The notes below the pieces were generated by a model. That model ran no database searches and was not told the origin of the DNA. It saw only the letters and a program-made list of their open reading frames with translations. Source: CBDBJK01 sp965206395 (GTDB lineage: Bacteria > Chloroflexota > Dehalococcoidia > Lucifugimonadales > CATOSD01). From it: a stretch of 64,000 bases of DNA. A program made the position numbers and the translations under genes. Each line of letters starts with the position of its first letter. Position 1 is the first letter of the stretch. This document shows, piece after piece, positions 35,492-44,424 of the stretch. The stretch lies in NCBI GenBank assembly GCA_965206395.1, contig CBDBJK010000031.1:1-64000 (forward strand), in the 5' to 3' direction.

Positions 35492-36952
35492 TTGTTGTTG
35501 TCCAGTGAATATGTCAGTCTAATTGTTCAATGATTATGTCAGTAGCTTTCTCCGCCACGGGTGGTCGGGGCCAGGTTTGTTGGACCGTTTGGTCTTCGGG
35601 GTTGCTGGCGGCACCGAAGCCTGTTTTCTTGACCCTGTTGGGTTCCCAACAGGTCAAGAGCAGCATCGATTGGACCCTCGGTGTTGATTGTACCTGTGGC
35701 CCTTCGGCCATTGCGCGCTCTGAGCGTGACAGGCGAGGAGGGAGCTGGCTGACTGCCGATTGTCTTACCTGCGTGGACAACGACCAGGCTGCCGTCAAGA
35801 CGTTCCTGGACCTCCACTGTGGCCCTTGCATAGCTAGCACGGTGTGCGTCGGGTAGGAGTTGGAGTGTAGTGGAGTTGAACCGCACGGTATTGTCGTTGG
35901 CCACAGTACGCAGGTACTTGAAGCAAAGCACACTATCCAGCGACAGGTCTGCCGATAGTTGACGATAGGCCGAACCTTGCTGTGCAGCGCAGACACCGAA
36001 GCGCCGGTTGAAGTCGGGTAGAAGTCGCCACAGAATGTTGTTGGCCTGTTGTGCGGTAGTGGCGCCAGCCAACCGCATCTCGGAGACCAACCGGTCCTGG
36101 AGAGTGCCGAAGAGGCGCTCGACTCGGCCTTTAGCCTGTGGAGTGTAGGCCAGGATGAGTTCTATTCCCAATTCCTGAAGCGCTCTTCCAAACTGGGTGG
36201 GGTCACGTCTGCCTCGAAGTTGCTCTTCCAACGATTCAGGCTCTTTGGGTGAGCGTTGGAATATGCCGTGTCTGTCACTGTAGAGGGCCATAGGGACGCC
36301 CTTGTCCTGGATGATAGACCTGAGCATTAACAGGTATCCGTGAGCGTCCTCTTGGTCGCGGAAGAGGGCGAAGGGGACGGTGCCTGTGGCATCGTCTATG
36401 GCTGCGATGAGCGTGAGGTAGGGGCCACGGCCTTGGAGCCAGTCATGCTTGCTGCCATCAATCTGCAGCAGCATGCCTTCTTGGGGATACCTCACACGCC
36501 TGCTGTGATGCTTCGGAGCCCTGCGTTTGCGTGGGCTCTTGATCCCGCCCGACAGCAGGATCCGTCTGACCGTGGATCGTGACAAGTCGATGCCCTCCCG
36601 CTCCTCCAGCAGCTCAGTCAGATGTGTGTGGTTGAGTCCTGCATAAGTCCCCTTGGCCAGGCCCCTGACACGATCCCGAATTGCTGGGTCCGTGGAGATC
36701 GTTGGCGTCCTGCCCCTGTTCCCGTGAGCTAAGGCAGCAACTCCTTCCTTTCTGAATGCTGCCAGTAGTCGCCATGCGTGGCGCTCGCTCACTCCCATCA
36801 AACCAGAGGCTTCGGTCACCTTTAACCGACCTTCCAACACACCTGCCAATACCTGTAACCGCTTCTGTTCCGTTGCCGTCAATGTCAATGTCCTCATGGA
36901 CTGACATTTTCACTGAACACCTACCTACTGACATAATCGTTGCACATCCACA
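35492..36952 (-). mobile_element. IS1202-like (ISNCY) insertion sequence with 15-bp target duplication
   Basis: 1461 bp flanked by identical TCTGCACAAATTTCC at 35477-35491 and 36953-36967. Each end has two copies of a unit ending ATGTCAGT (left: TGTCCAGTGAATATGTCAGT and an inner copy; right complement: TGTGCAACGATTATGTCAGT and an inner copy). Unusually long target duplications are known for the IS1202 group, and 15-18 bp is the range I recall for its ISTde1-type members. One intact transposase gene. Confidence 0.88.
35539..36897 (-). CDS. ISNCY/IS1202-type DDE transposase
   Basis: 452 residues. An N-terminal helix-turn-helix (KVTEASGLMGVSERHAWRLL) and second HTH (DLSRSTVRRILLSGGIKSPR) are followed by an rve integrase core with Asp in MLLQIDGSKHDWL, Asp in ALYSDRHGIF and Glu in AYTPQAKGRVERLFGTLQDR. 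The full-length frame suggests a recently active element. Confidence 0.92.
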   Translation of the reverse strand: MRTLTLTATEQKRLQVLAGVLEGRLKVTEASGLMGVSERHAWRLLAAFRKEGVAALAHGNRGRTPTISTDPAIRDRVRGLAKGTYAGLNHTHLTELLEEREGIDLSRSTVRRILLSGGIKSPRKRRAPKHHSRRVRYPQEGMLLQIDGSKHDWLQGRGPYLTLIAAIDDATGTVPFALFRDQEDAHGYLLMLRSIIQDKGVPMALYSDRHGIFQRSPKEPESLEEQLRGRRDPTQFGRALQELGIELILAYTPQAKGRVERLFGTLQDRLVSEMRLAGATTAQQANNILWRLLPDFNRRFGVCAAQQGSAYRQLSADLSLDSVLCFKYLRTVANDNTVRFNSTTLQLLPDAHRASYARATVEVQERLDGSLVVVHAGKTIGSQPAPSSPVTLRARNGRRATGTINTEGPIDAALDLLGTQQGQENRLRCRQQPRRPNGPTNLAPTTRGGESY

Positions 36953-36968
36953 TCTGCACAAATTTCCG

Positions 36969-36997
36969 TTGACGGGCAAGTGAGCTTGTGGTACTCT
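36969..36997 (+). promoter_or_regulatory. Promoter candidate for ctaA-ctaB
   Basis: TTGACG (36969-36974) and TACTCT (36992-36997) are 17 nt apart, 79 nt before the ctaA start. The -35 lies 1 nt outside the insertion element's target duplication, so the promoter survived insertion but lost its native upstream DNA. Confidence 0.55.
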
Positions 36998-37075
36998 GCA
37001 TTCGTGAAAAGTTGCACATACTTGAGCGAACGACTTGAGAGCTTCTATTACGAAAGGTTGTGAGGAATTACTCTG

Positions 37076-38062
37076 GTGATTCAGCGTCGCACACCTGGAA
37101 GGCGAATTCACCTGATCTTTCGAGCGGTGGCGGTGGCTGCCCTGATTGCCGCATTCACGCAAGTTACTCTGGGCGGAGTCGTGAGGGTGACAGGCTCAGG
37201 TCTGGGATGCCCAGACTGGCCTCTATGCCACGGTCAAATCATTCCCCCTTTTGAAGTCGACACTCTCATCGAATACACACACCGTCTTTCGGCATCGGCC
37301 CTCAGCATTCTGATGCTTGCTACAGCAGGGATAGCGTGGGTGTACTACCGTTCCAATCCTTGGATTATGATTTCCAGCGTTTCAGGCCTGGTGCTGGTTG
37401 TGGCAGCGGCAGCCCTGGGTGGAGCGACTGTCTTGACGGAACTGGCCTGGTGGGTAAGGCTATTCCACCTTGCCATCGCCGAAGCGGTTGTGGCTGCTAT
37501 GGTGATAGTCAGCGTCGTCGGATGGCGAAAGCCTGAACAATCGTCTGCACAGGAATCGAATGCTAAAGAGACAGACCGGTTCAATCGACTGATATTGGTT
37601 ACTATCGTGGGAGTATTTATCCTTATTCTGTCAGGCTCTTACATGGTAGGATATGGTGCAGGCTCTTCGTGCGCGACATGGCCTTTGTGCAATGGCAGCC
37701 TATTCCCACAAGCCGCTCCGTATGCTATACATATGGGGCATCGGTTGCTGTCCGCGCTCGTTGGGGTTCTGGTTGTTGCCACAGTTGTCGTTGCGAACTC
37801 GCGTGGAAGGCAGCGACCAGAGTTGAGATGGGCTGCAATGATACTCGCCGCGGTCTTCGTAATCCAGGTTATGGTGGGCGCGGGAACAGTGTGGACTGGA
37901 TTCGCTTCACATATGAAGGCTATGCATTTGAGCTTTGCTACGTTGGTTTGGACAGCCCTGATATTTCTGGCTACACTGGTGTATTCCCGCCAGCGACTAC
38001 AGTTCAGGAGCGTTGAAACGAGTCCCGGAAGGGCATCTGACTTGGAGAGGTTGACGCCGTGA
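37076..38062 (+). CDS. ctaA: Heme A synthase (COX15/CtaA)
   Basis: 328 residues, eight membrane helices. Oxidises the heme O methyl group to formyl, giving heme A for the oxidase encoded downstream. Heme-ligand histidines occur in EYTHRLSASA, WVRLFHLAIAE, HMGHRLLSAL and KAMHLSFATLVW, and the loop CPDWPLCHG holds the conserved Cys pair. GTG start at 37076; the 3' end overlaps ctaB by 4 nt (GTGA). Confidence 0.95.
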   Translation: MIQRRTPGRRIHLIFRAVAVAALIAAFTQVTLGGVVRVTGSGLGCPDWPLCHGQIIPPFEVDTLIEYTHRLSASALSILMLATAGIAWVYYRSNPWIMISSVSGLVLVVAAAALGGATVLTELAWWVRLFHLAIAEAVVAAMVIVSVVGWRKPEQSSAQESNAKETDRFNRLILVTIVGVFILILSGSYMVGYGAGSSCATWPLCNGSLFPQAAPYAIHMGHRLLSALVGVLVVATVVVANSRGRQRPELRWAAMILAAVFVIQVMVGAGTVWTGFASHMKAMHLSFATLVWTALIFLATLVYSRQRLQFRSVETSPGRASDLERLTP

Positions 38063-38946
38063 TAGCGCAGATGACCGCGTCTCGGAGCGTCGTTCGAGAT
38101 TACATTTCGCTGACCAAGCCGCGCATTATCTCGCTGTTGCTGGTCACCGCGCTCGGCGGCATGTTCCTCGCGACGAGGGGTGTGCCCCAACTGTCGCTCG
38201 TCCTGGTAGTGCTCGGAGGCGGCATTTTGGCCGCCGGTGGAGCTAACGCTCTGAACCACTTCATGGACAGAGACCTGGACGAGTTGATGACGCGCACGCG
38301 AAACAGGCCAGTCGCAAGAGGGGCTGTCAGTCCACGCAATGCCATGATATTCGGCATTGCGCTTAACGTCATAGCATTCATTTTGCTGAGTACCGGGGCC
38401 AATCTCCTCAGCGCACTATTGACCCTGAGCGCGACTCTGTTCTACGTTTTTATCTACACAGGGGCCTTGAAGCGCTCTACCCCCCAGAACATCGTTATAG
38501 GCGGAGCCGCTGGAGCCATCCCTCCCATGGTAGGGTGGGCAGCCGTTACCGGATACCTCGGCCTGCCAGCCATTTACCTTTTCGCTATCATCTTCTTCTG
38601 GACGCCTCCCCACTTCTGGGCGCTGGCCTTGCTGCTGAAGGATGATTACGCAAGGGCCAAGGTTCCGATGCTGCCAGTCGTCGTAGGCGTTGACGAGACC
38701 AAGAAGTATATATTCTTATATACATGGCTAGTGATCGGTTTAACAATGATGTTCTTCACTACAGGTGTGCTGGGTTGGTTTTATCTGGGAGTTTCCACAG
38801 GGCTTGGCATTGGGTTTATCTATTACGCATGGCGTCTCTTGCGACAACCCGACATCAAGGGGGCCAAGCCACTTTACCTGTACTCTCTGGCTTATCTGGC
38901 GTTGCTATTCCTAGTCATTATGATAGATAGTTCAGTCGCATTTTAG
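38059..38946 (+). CDS. ctaB: Protoheme IX farnesyltransferase (heme O synthase)
   Basis: 295 residues, UbiA-type prenyltransferase with about nine membrane helices. Adds farnesyl to heme B. First Asp-rich motif NHFMDRDLDELMTRTRNRPV, second motif region KDDYARAKVPMLPVV. Translationally coupled to ctaA, as expected for enzymes in consecutive steps of heme A synthesis. Confidence 0.96.
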   Translation: MIAQMTASRSVVRDYISLTKPRIISLLLVTALGGMFLATRGVPQLSLVLVVLGGGILAAGGANALNHFMDRDLDELMTRTRNRPVARGAVSPRNAMIFGIALNVIAFILLSTGANLLSALLTLSATLFYVFIYTGALKRSTPQNIVIGGAAGAIPPMVGWAAVTGYLGLPAIYLFAIIFFWTPPHFWALALLLKDDYARAKVPMLPVVVGVDETKKYIFLYTWLVIGLTMMFFTTGVLGWFYLGVSTGLGIGFIYYAWRLLRQPDIKGAKPLYLYSLAYLALLFLVIMIDSSVAF

Positions 38947-38977
38947 GGTATGACCACGGATTAGTCAGTCCCTAGCC

Positions 38978-39006
38978 TTGACTACGCATCGTACCTTTGA
39001 TAGATT
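38978..39006 (+). promoter_or_regulatory. Promoter candidate for ctaC operon
   Basis: TTGACT (38978-38983) and TAGATT (39001-39006), 17 nt apart, 63 nt upstream of ctaC in the only gap of the cluster exceeding 100 nt before it. Confidence 0.55.
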
Positions 39007-39068
39007 CTTATGCTGTGCGCCATCGTGGAATAGGCGGCACAACGATAATTCGAGGTTGACACGACAAG

Positions 39069-40169
39069 ATGCTGAAAACTAACCGCCGTTCTAAAGGGCT
39101 TCTCGGTCTCTTTTTTCTGGGTTCACTGGTTGCCCTCGCGCTCGGCTGCACTCCGTCTGACCCGCAGTCAACCTTCGACACGCTTGGGCCTGTCGCTCGT
39201 GACCAGGCCTTGGTATTCTACGTAATCTTCGCGCTTGGGACCGTGGTCTTCGTGCTTGTAGAAGGCGCGATACTCTACATGGTCATCAAGTTTCGCCGCA
39301 GGCCCGGCGATGGCGACCCGGAGCAGGTTCATGGCAACAACCAGGTTGAGGTCGCCTGGACTATCGCTCCGGTCATAATTCTTATCATAGCGGTTATTCC
39401 CTCGCTTATCGTGACTTTCAGCAGCGCCAACTCGCCACAGACGCCCGAAGAGGGTGGGCTCCTGGTGGAAGCCATCGGGCATCAGTGGTGGTTCGAGTTC
39501 AAATATCCCGCATTTGGTGTCGTAACCGCCAACGAATTGCATGTTCCCGTGGATATAGCTGTGAATGTCGATCTCGACTCCGTAGACGTGATTCATAGCT
39601 TCTGGTTTCCCAAGCTGGCGGGCAAAGTTGACATGGTTCCCGGTAACGACAACCACTTATGGTTTTTGGCCGAGCGTGAGGGTGAGTTTTTCGGTCAGTG
39701 CGTCGAGTTTTGTGGGGTATCTCACGCCAATATGAAAATGAAACTCGTAGTGGAATCCCAGGAGGACTTTGACGCCTGGATTGTGGCTCAACTTGCTGAT
39801 GCCTCTGCACCTTCAGACCCGCTCGCGGTGCAAGGCCAAGAGCTGTTCATGGGAGGCGACACCCTGTGCTTCCGCTGTCATACAGTCGGCGGGACGGCGC
39901 TGGCAAGAGGTACCATCGGCCCAAATCTCACTCACCTTGCCAGCCGCAGGCACATTGCGTCGGGCCTGATGAAGAACACCGAAGACGGCAGTGAAATCGT
40001 AAGCAACGCACTCCTCCAAGCTAACTTGAGGGAGTGGCTGAAGGACCCTGACGAGGTCAAGCCAGGCAATATCATGAGCCGGGACGCAGAGATATATGAT
40101 GGCACGCTTCCGGCTCTGACGGACAACCAGATCGACGCACTGGTGGCGTATTTGCTGACTCTAAAATGA
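39069..40169 (+). CDS. ctaC: Cytochrome c oxidase subunit II with fused cytochrome c domain
   Basis: 366 residues. A lipobox (ALGC, Cys27) is followed by two membrane helices and the cupredoxin CuA domain (IGHQWWFEFKYP; CuA ligands in CVEFCGVSHANM). A C-terminal class I cytochrome c domain carries CFRCH at about 267-271 and distal Met in PGNIMSRD. The fused cytochrome marks a caa3-type oxidase that takes electrons directly from cytochrome c or its own heme domain on the outer membrane face. Confidence 0.96.
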   Translation: MLKTNRRSKGLLGLFFLGSLVALALGCTPSDPQSTFDTLGPVARDQALVFYVIFALGTVVFVLVEGAILYMVIKFRRRPGDGDPEQVHGNNQVEVAWTIAPVIILIIAVIPSLIVTFSSANSPQTPEEGGLLVEAIGHQWWFEFKYPAFGVVTANELHVPVDIAVNVDLDSVDVIHSFWFPKLAGKVDMVPGNDNHLWFLAEREGEFFGQCVEFCGVSHANMKMKLVVESQEDFDAWIVAQLADASAPSDPLAVQGQELFMGGDTLCFRCHTVGGTALARGTIGPNLTHLASRRHIASGLMKNTEDGSEIVSNALLQANLREWLKDPDEVKPGNIMSRDAEIYDGTLPALTDNQIDALVAYLLTLK

Positions 40170-40308
40170 CATCCGACGCATAATGAACTGAATTAAAACT
40201 CCTGCCGAAATTACAAGGGTTAGCTATCCATATAGCAGACTCTCTTGATTTGCCGGATGAGTGGCAGCCCTTAAAAAAGTTCTGGAGCGGCAGCACGGGA
40301 GGCAAGGG

Positions 40309-42156
40309 ATGACTTCGATATCGATCTCCATACCCCGGCCCACATATTCAAAGGGAATATGGGGGTGGATAACCACCGTAGATCACAAGAGAATAGGCAT
40401 CCTGTATGGCGTAACCGCCTTCGTGTTATTCCTGACAGGCGGCATCGAAGCGATGATTATGCGCATTCAGCTGGCGAGGGCTGACCAGGACATCGTCAGC
40501 GCGGAGCTATTCAACCAGCTCTTCACGATGCACGGCACGACTATGATATTCTTGGCGATCATGCCTATGGGCGCTGCCTTCTTCAACTATATTATCCCGC
40601 TGCAGATAGGCGCAAGGGACGTTGCTTTCCCCAGGCTCAACGCTTTTAGCTACTGGACGTTCCTGGCGGGCGCTATCGTACTCAAGCTGAGTTGGTTTCT
40701 GGGCGGAGCGACCAATGCAGGCTGGTTCGGGTACGCTCCCCTTACAGGGTTAGAAGCCAATCCAGGCCATGGCATAGACTTCTGGATAGTCAGCCTCCAG
40801 ATACTTGGAGTTGCTTCGCTGGCCGCTGCCTTCAACTTCATCGTTACCATAATCAACATGCGTGCCCCCGGCATGTCGTTGATGCGGATGCCTGTATTCA
40901 CATGGATGACCTTGATTACGGCTATCCTGCTGGTTCTGGCATTCCCGGTCATTACCGTAGCCCTGATAGAGCTTCTGTTTGACCGCAGTTTCGGCACCAA
41001 CTTCTTCGTCGTCGCCAACGGCGCAAACCCAATACTCTGGCAGCACCTGTTCTGGGTCTTCGGCCACCCTGAGGTTTACATTCTCATTTTGCCTTCTATG
41101 GGAATAGTCTCAGAGATTATCCCCACCTTTGCCAAGAAACCGCTGTTCGGCTACTCCACGATAGTGTTGGCAGGCATCGTAATCGCCTTCATGGGCTGGA
41201 TGGTGTGGAGCCACCACATGTTCACCACAGGCCTTGGCCCCGTCGCTACGTCCGTGTTCACCATCACCACGATTGCTATCGCCGTGCCCACCGGCATAAA
41301 GATATTCAACTGGATGGGCACTATGTGGAAGGGATCGATGGAGTTCAGGACGCCGATGCTGTACGTCATTGGCTTCATCGTGCTGTTTACCATAGGCGGA
41401 ATCAGCGGCGTCATGCACGCGATGGCAGCCTCGGACGCACAGCAGCAGGACACCTACTTCATCGTGGCTCATATCCACTATGTGCTGTTCACCGGGTCCA
41501 TATTCGCCCTGATAGGAGGGATATACTATTGGTTCCCCAAGTTTACCGGGCGCATGTATAACGAGACGCTTGGGAAGGTGAACTTCTGGATGATGTTCAT
41601 CGGAGCGAATGTGACGTTCTTCCCGATGCACTTTACCGGGCTGGACGGAATGCCGAGGCGCATCTATACCTATGACGAGGAGATGGGTTGGGCCTTTTGG
41701 AACGGCGTTTCCACTGCCGGAGCCGTTGTGCTCGCTGTGGGACTGTTTGTCTTCATCTATAACGTCGTCATTAGCTGGCGCAGCGGAGAGATTGCCGACG
41801 CCGACCCTTGGGATGGCAGAACGCTTGAGTGGTCCATTCCATCTCCGCCGCCAGAGCATAACTTTGACACCATCCCTACTGTGTACGATAGGGACGACTG
41901 GTGGTCTCAGAAGAAGCAGCTTGTGAGGCGTGGCGTTCCCGTTGGCGGTGGCTCTGGAGAGGAAGAGGGGCACTCGATTCATATGCCTCAGCCATCCTAC
42001 TGGCCTTTTATTGCGTCAGTTGGAATGCTGATCGGGGGCTACGGCCTTGTCTACAACTATGCTGTTGCGGCCATCGGCGCGGTGATTATGATGATGGCTG
42101 TCTATGCCTGGTCATTCGAGCCGGTCAACGAACCCGACGAGAATTCAGGTCACTAA
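40309..42156 (+). CDS. ctaD: Cytochrome c oxidase subunit I
   Basis: 615 residues from ATG 40309 (GGGAGG 6 nt upstream); a GTG at 40261 is less likely. Type A heme-copper oxidase: low-spin heme His in FTMHGTTMIFL, CuB and cross-linked Tyr in WVFGHPEVYILILP, CuB pair in VWSHHMFTTG, and heme a3/a histidines in VAHIHYVLFTGS. About 14 membrane helices, including the C-terminal extra ones common in caa3 enzymes. Reduces O2 to water with proton pumping. Confidence 0.97.
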   Translation: MTSISISIPRPTYSKGIWGWITTVDHKRIGILYGVTAFVLFLTGGIEAMIMRIQLARADQDIVSAELFNQLFTMHGTTMIFLAIMPMGAAFFNYIIPLQIGARDVAFPRLNAFSYWTFLAGAIVLKLSWFLGGATNAGWFGYAPLTGLEANPGHGIDFWIVSLQILGVASLAAAFNFIVTIINMRAPGMSLMRMPVFTWMTLITAILLVLAFPVITVALIELLFDRSFGTNFFVVANGANPILWQHLFWVFGHPEVYILILPSMGIVSEIIPTFAKKPLFGYSTIVLAGIVIAFMGWMVWSHHMFTTGLGPVATSVFTITTIAIAVPTGIKIFNWMGTMWKGSMEFRTPMLYVIGFIVLFTIGGISGVMHAMAASDAQQQDTYFIVAHIHYVLFTGSIFALIGGIYYWFPKFTGRMYNETLGKVNFWMMFIGANVTFFPMHFTGLDGMPRRIYTYDEEMGWAFWNGVSTAGAVVLAVGLFVFIYNVVISWRSGEIADADPWDGRTLEWSIPSPPPEHNFDTIPTVYDRDDWWSQKKQLVRRGVPVGGGSGEEEGHSIHMPQPSYWPFIASVGMLIGGYGLVYNYAVAAIGAVIMMMAVYAWSFEPVNEPDENSGH

Positions 42157-42169
42157 GGGAGGCTGACAG

Positions 42170-42904
42170 TTGGCGCACGCACCTTCTATACCCTCGCACG
42201 GGGAAGAGCACGAGGAAACTACTACAGGCCTGAACCACCGAAAAATGCTCATGTGGGCGTTCCTGGGTTCGGACTGCATGTTCTTCGCTTCTCTTATAGC
42301 AACCTATCTGGTTTACAAAGGCAAAAGCCTGTCTGGGCCGCTTCCTATTGACGTGTTCGACATTCCGGTCACGTCGGTCAGCACCTTCGTGCTGCTTATG
42401 AGTAGCATGAGCATGGTGCTGGCCTATGCCGCGCTCAACAGAGGCAACCTCAAGGTCTTCCGCATCTGGATACTGTCAACCGCCCTTATGGGCATGACTT
42501 TCCTTGCGTTCCAGGTCTTCGAGTTCAGGACGTTCGCAAATTACGAGGTCGTCGTCGAGTGTTCGCAGGTCGGCACAGGAGAGTTGACAGCCCTGGAAGA
42601 CACGGTTGGCGCGAGAGGCTGCACGGACGGCGAACACGAGTATGAGGAACAGGTCGGCCTTACCCCAAAAACCAACCTGTTTGGCACCACCTTCTTCACC
42701 CTCACCGGATTCCACGGCGCTCACGTGACGCTGGGTGTTATCTGGCTGCTATCACTGTTTTTCTTCTCCTTCCGACGTGGTAAAGTGAACGCAGAGAGAA
42801 GCCTCGATGTCGATCTGGCGGCACTGTACTGGCACTTTGTCGACGTCGTTTGGATAGTCATCTTTACAGTGGTGTACCTCTTTGGAGTATTCGAGGGCTT
42901 TTAA
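42170..42904 (+). CDS. ctaE: Cytochrome c oxidase subunit III
   Basis: 244 residues from a TTG start, AAGGGAGG 6 nt upstream. Seven-helix COX3 core (MLMWAFLGSDCMFFASLIAT, TGFHGAHVTLGVIWLLSL, ALYWHFVDVVWIVIFTVVYL). A soluble insert with two Cys (VVVECSQVGTG, GARGCTDGEHEYEE) lies between helices III and IV and is longer than in typical subunit III. Starts 14 nt after ctaD. Confidence 0.95.
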   Translation: MAHAPSIPSHGEEHEETTTGLNHRKMLMWAFLGSDCMFFASLIATYLVYKGKSLSGPLPIDVFDIPVTSVSTFVLLMSSMSMVLAYAALNRGNLKVFRIWILSTALMGMTFLAFQVFEFRTFANYEVVVECSQVGTGELTALEDTVGARGCTDGEHEYEEQVGLTPKTNLFGTTFFTLTGFHGAHVTLGVIWLLSLFFFSFRRGKVNAERSLDVDLAALYWHFVDVVWIVIFTVVYLFGVFEGF

Positions 42905-42921
42905 GAAGCGCGGAGTAACGA

Positions 42922-43230
42922 ATGAGTCAACAAACAACATCAGCAGACGCGCATTCGGGGCATCCAACCCCGGCGACCTATTTCAAGGTCGCCATGATAC
43001 TGTCAGCGATCACAGCCGCTGAGGTTGGCATATTCTATGTGACGTGGCTGAGTTACGGCATTATCCCCATCCTGGCGATTATGTCCATAGCCAAATTTGT
43101 TATCGTAGGCATGTTCTACATGCACCTGAAGTATGACAACCGCTTGTTCTCCGGTTTATTCGTTACCGGGCTGCTTTTGGCGACAGCCGTGATATTCGCT
43201 CTTTTGGGCCTATTCCGGTTCTTCGCGTGA
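42922..43230 (+). CDS. ctaF: Cytochrome c oxidase subunit IV (CtaF-like)
   Basis: 102 residues, three membrane helices, with the COX4_pro signature (YFKVAMILSAITAAEV, IAKFVIVGMFYMHLKYD). A small subunit that stabilises subunits I and III. ATG 42922, 18 nt after ctaE, in the expected gene order. Confidence 0.9.
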   Translation: MSQQTTSADAHSGHPTPATYFKVAMILSAITAAEVGIFYVTWLSYGIIPILAIMSIAKFVIVGMFYMHLKYDNRLFSGLFVTGLLLATAVIFALLGLFRFFA

Positions 43231-43248
43231 TTTTAAGGAGAGCCTAGA

Positions 43249-44082
43249 TTGGATCCGGCACTGGAATCCATTTGGACGCACTGGCACGGACACCCGGACG
43301 CCCTCATTGGGCTAGCGATTGTGCAGGGTGTCTATCTGCTCGGCGTCGGCCCTCTCAGGGAGCGCTACAACCTCGCGGATAAGGTTGAGCCGCGCCAGAT
43401 TGCGACTTTCACCGCAGGCATGATCGTCATCTTTATCTCCCTGCTCTCACCAATACACATTCTTAGCGACAACTATCTATTCAGCATGCACATGGTTCAG
43501 CACGTGCTGCTTACGCTCGTTGCCCCGCCACTCCTTATCCTGGGGACTCCCGACTGGCTCATACGGCCATTATTGCGTACTAACCTGGCCTTTCGCGCGG
43601 CGCGAATCGCTATTCATCCAATTATCGCGTTCGCCTTGTTCAACTTCATCTTCTCGGTGTGGCACATACCCACGCTATACGCCACGTCGTTGAACAACCA
43701 CGCGGTGCATATCGGCGAACACCTGCTATTCATGGGCACAGCAGTGATAATGTGGTGGCCCATTGTGAGCATGATGCCGGAGCTTCCCCGTCTTCCTTAC
43801 CCGATTCAGATGGGCTACCTTTTCCTGTTGTCCGTGGCCCAGATAATAGTGTTCGCCATCATCACATTTGCCAAAGAACCGCTGTACGAGTTCTATGTCA
43901 CCGCGCCCAGGATATGGGGTATCTCGCCCTTGCTAGACCAGCAATTGGGGGCGATCATCATGAAAATAGGCGGTGGAATACTCTTCCTGACCCTGTTCAT
44001 CGTCATATTCTTCCGCTGGTTCAAGCATGAGGAAGAGATTAACCGAATCCAGTTCCCTGAGCGCGAGCTTTCTGATTATTAA
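43249..44082 (+). CDS. ctaG: CtaG-type cytochrome c oxidase assembly factor
   Basis: 277 residues, seven membrane helices; TTG start after AAGGAGAG. Matches the caa3_CtaG family (not Cox11): SPIHILSDNYLFSMHMVQHV, VAPPLLILGTPDWL, HIGEHLLFMGTAVIMWWPI with conserved His residues, proposed to help copper insertion into the oxidase. Its location directly after ctaF supports this. Confidence 0.93.
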   Translation: MDPALESIWTHWHGHPDALIGLAIVQGVYLLGVGPLRERYNLADKVEPRQIATFTAGMIVIFISLLSPIHILSDNYLFSMHMVQHVLLTLVAPPLLILGTPDWLIRPLLRTNLAFRAARIAIHPIIAFALFNFIFSVWHIPTLYATSLNNHAVHIGEHLLFMGTAVIMWWPIVSMMPELPRLPYPIQMGYLFLLSVAQIIVFAIITFAKEPLYEFYVTAPRIWGISPLLDQQLGAIIMKIGGGILFLTLFIVIFFRWFKHEEEINRIQFPERELSDY

Positions 44083-44114
44083 CAAATCGTAACCTCATTC
44101 CTAATACTCCCCTG

Positions 44115-44130
44115 TCCTTCCGTCGAAGGA
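44115..44130. repeat. Intergenic palindrome TCCTTCCGTCGAAGGA
   Basis: 16-bp near-palindrome between ctaG and the small membrane protein; relative of the repeat at 20623. Confidence 0.65.
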
Positions 44131-44172
44131 GGGTAAGGTTGGGATGGAGGCGCGAGAGGAGAAAAGTTCAAG

Positions 44173-44379
44173 ATGAAAGAACGTATGATAGACTCTATGC
44201 TGTTTCCCATACTGGCTGTGCTTGTCATAGCCGCGTATGCGGGGGGTCTGGGGATAATCTTCATGGTGATTGAAGGAACTGGGGCAGGCATATGGGGAGT
44301 CATCGTCCTTGGGGTTGCTATTGTGGTGGGCGTGCCCTCGGCGGCAGCCATGTTTCAGAAAATGGCCGAGAAAGAGTAG
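44173..44379 (+). CDS. Small two-helix membrane protein
   Basis: 68 residues, ATG 44173. Two hydrophobic segments (FPILAVLVIAAYAGGLGIIF and IWGVIVLGVAIVVGVP) with a short charged tail. Not recognised as a named family. Its place inside the oxidase cluster, between two copper-assembly genes, suggests a small oxidase-associated or assembly subunit; this is inference from context only. Confidence 0.65.
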   Translation: MKERMIDSMLFPILAVLVIAAYAGGLGIIFMVIEGTGAGIWGVIVLGVAIVVGVPSAAAMFQKMAEKE

Positions 44380-44424
44380 TTTTCACGTAAAGCGAGGCTC
44401 ACAAGAATGGCGGAGGCGGTGTAG

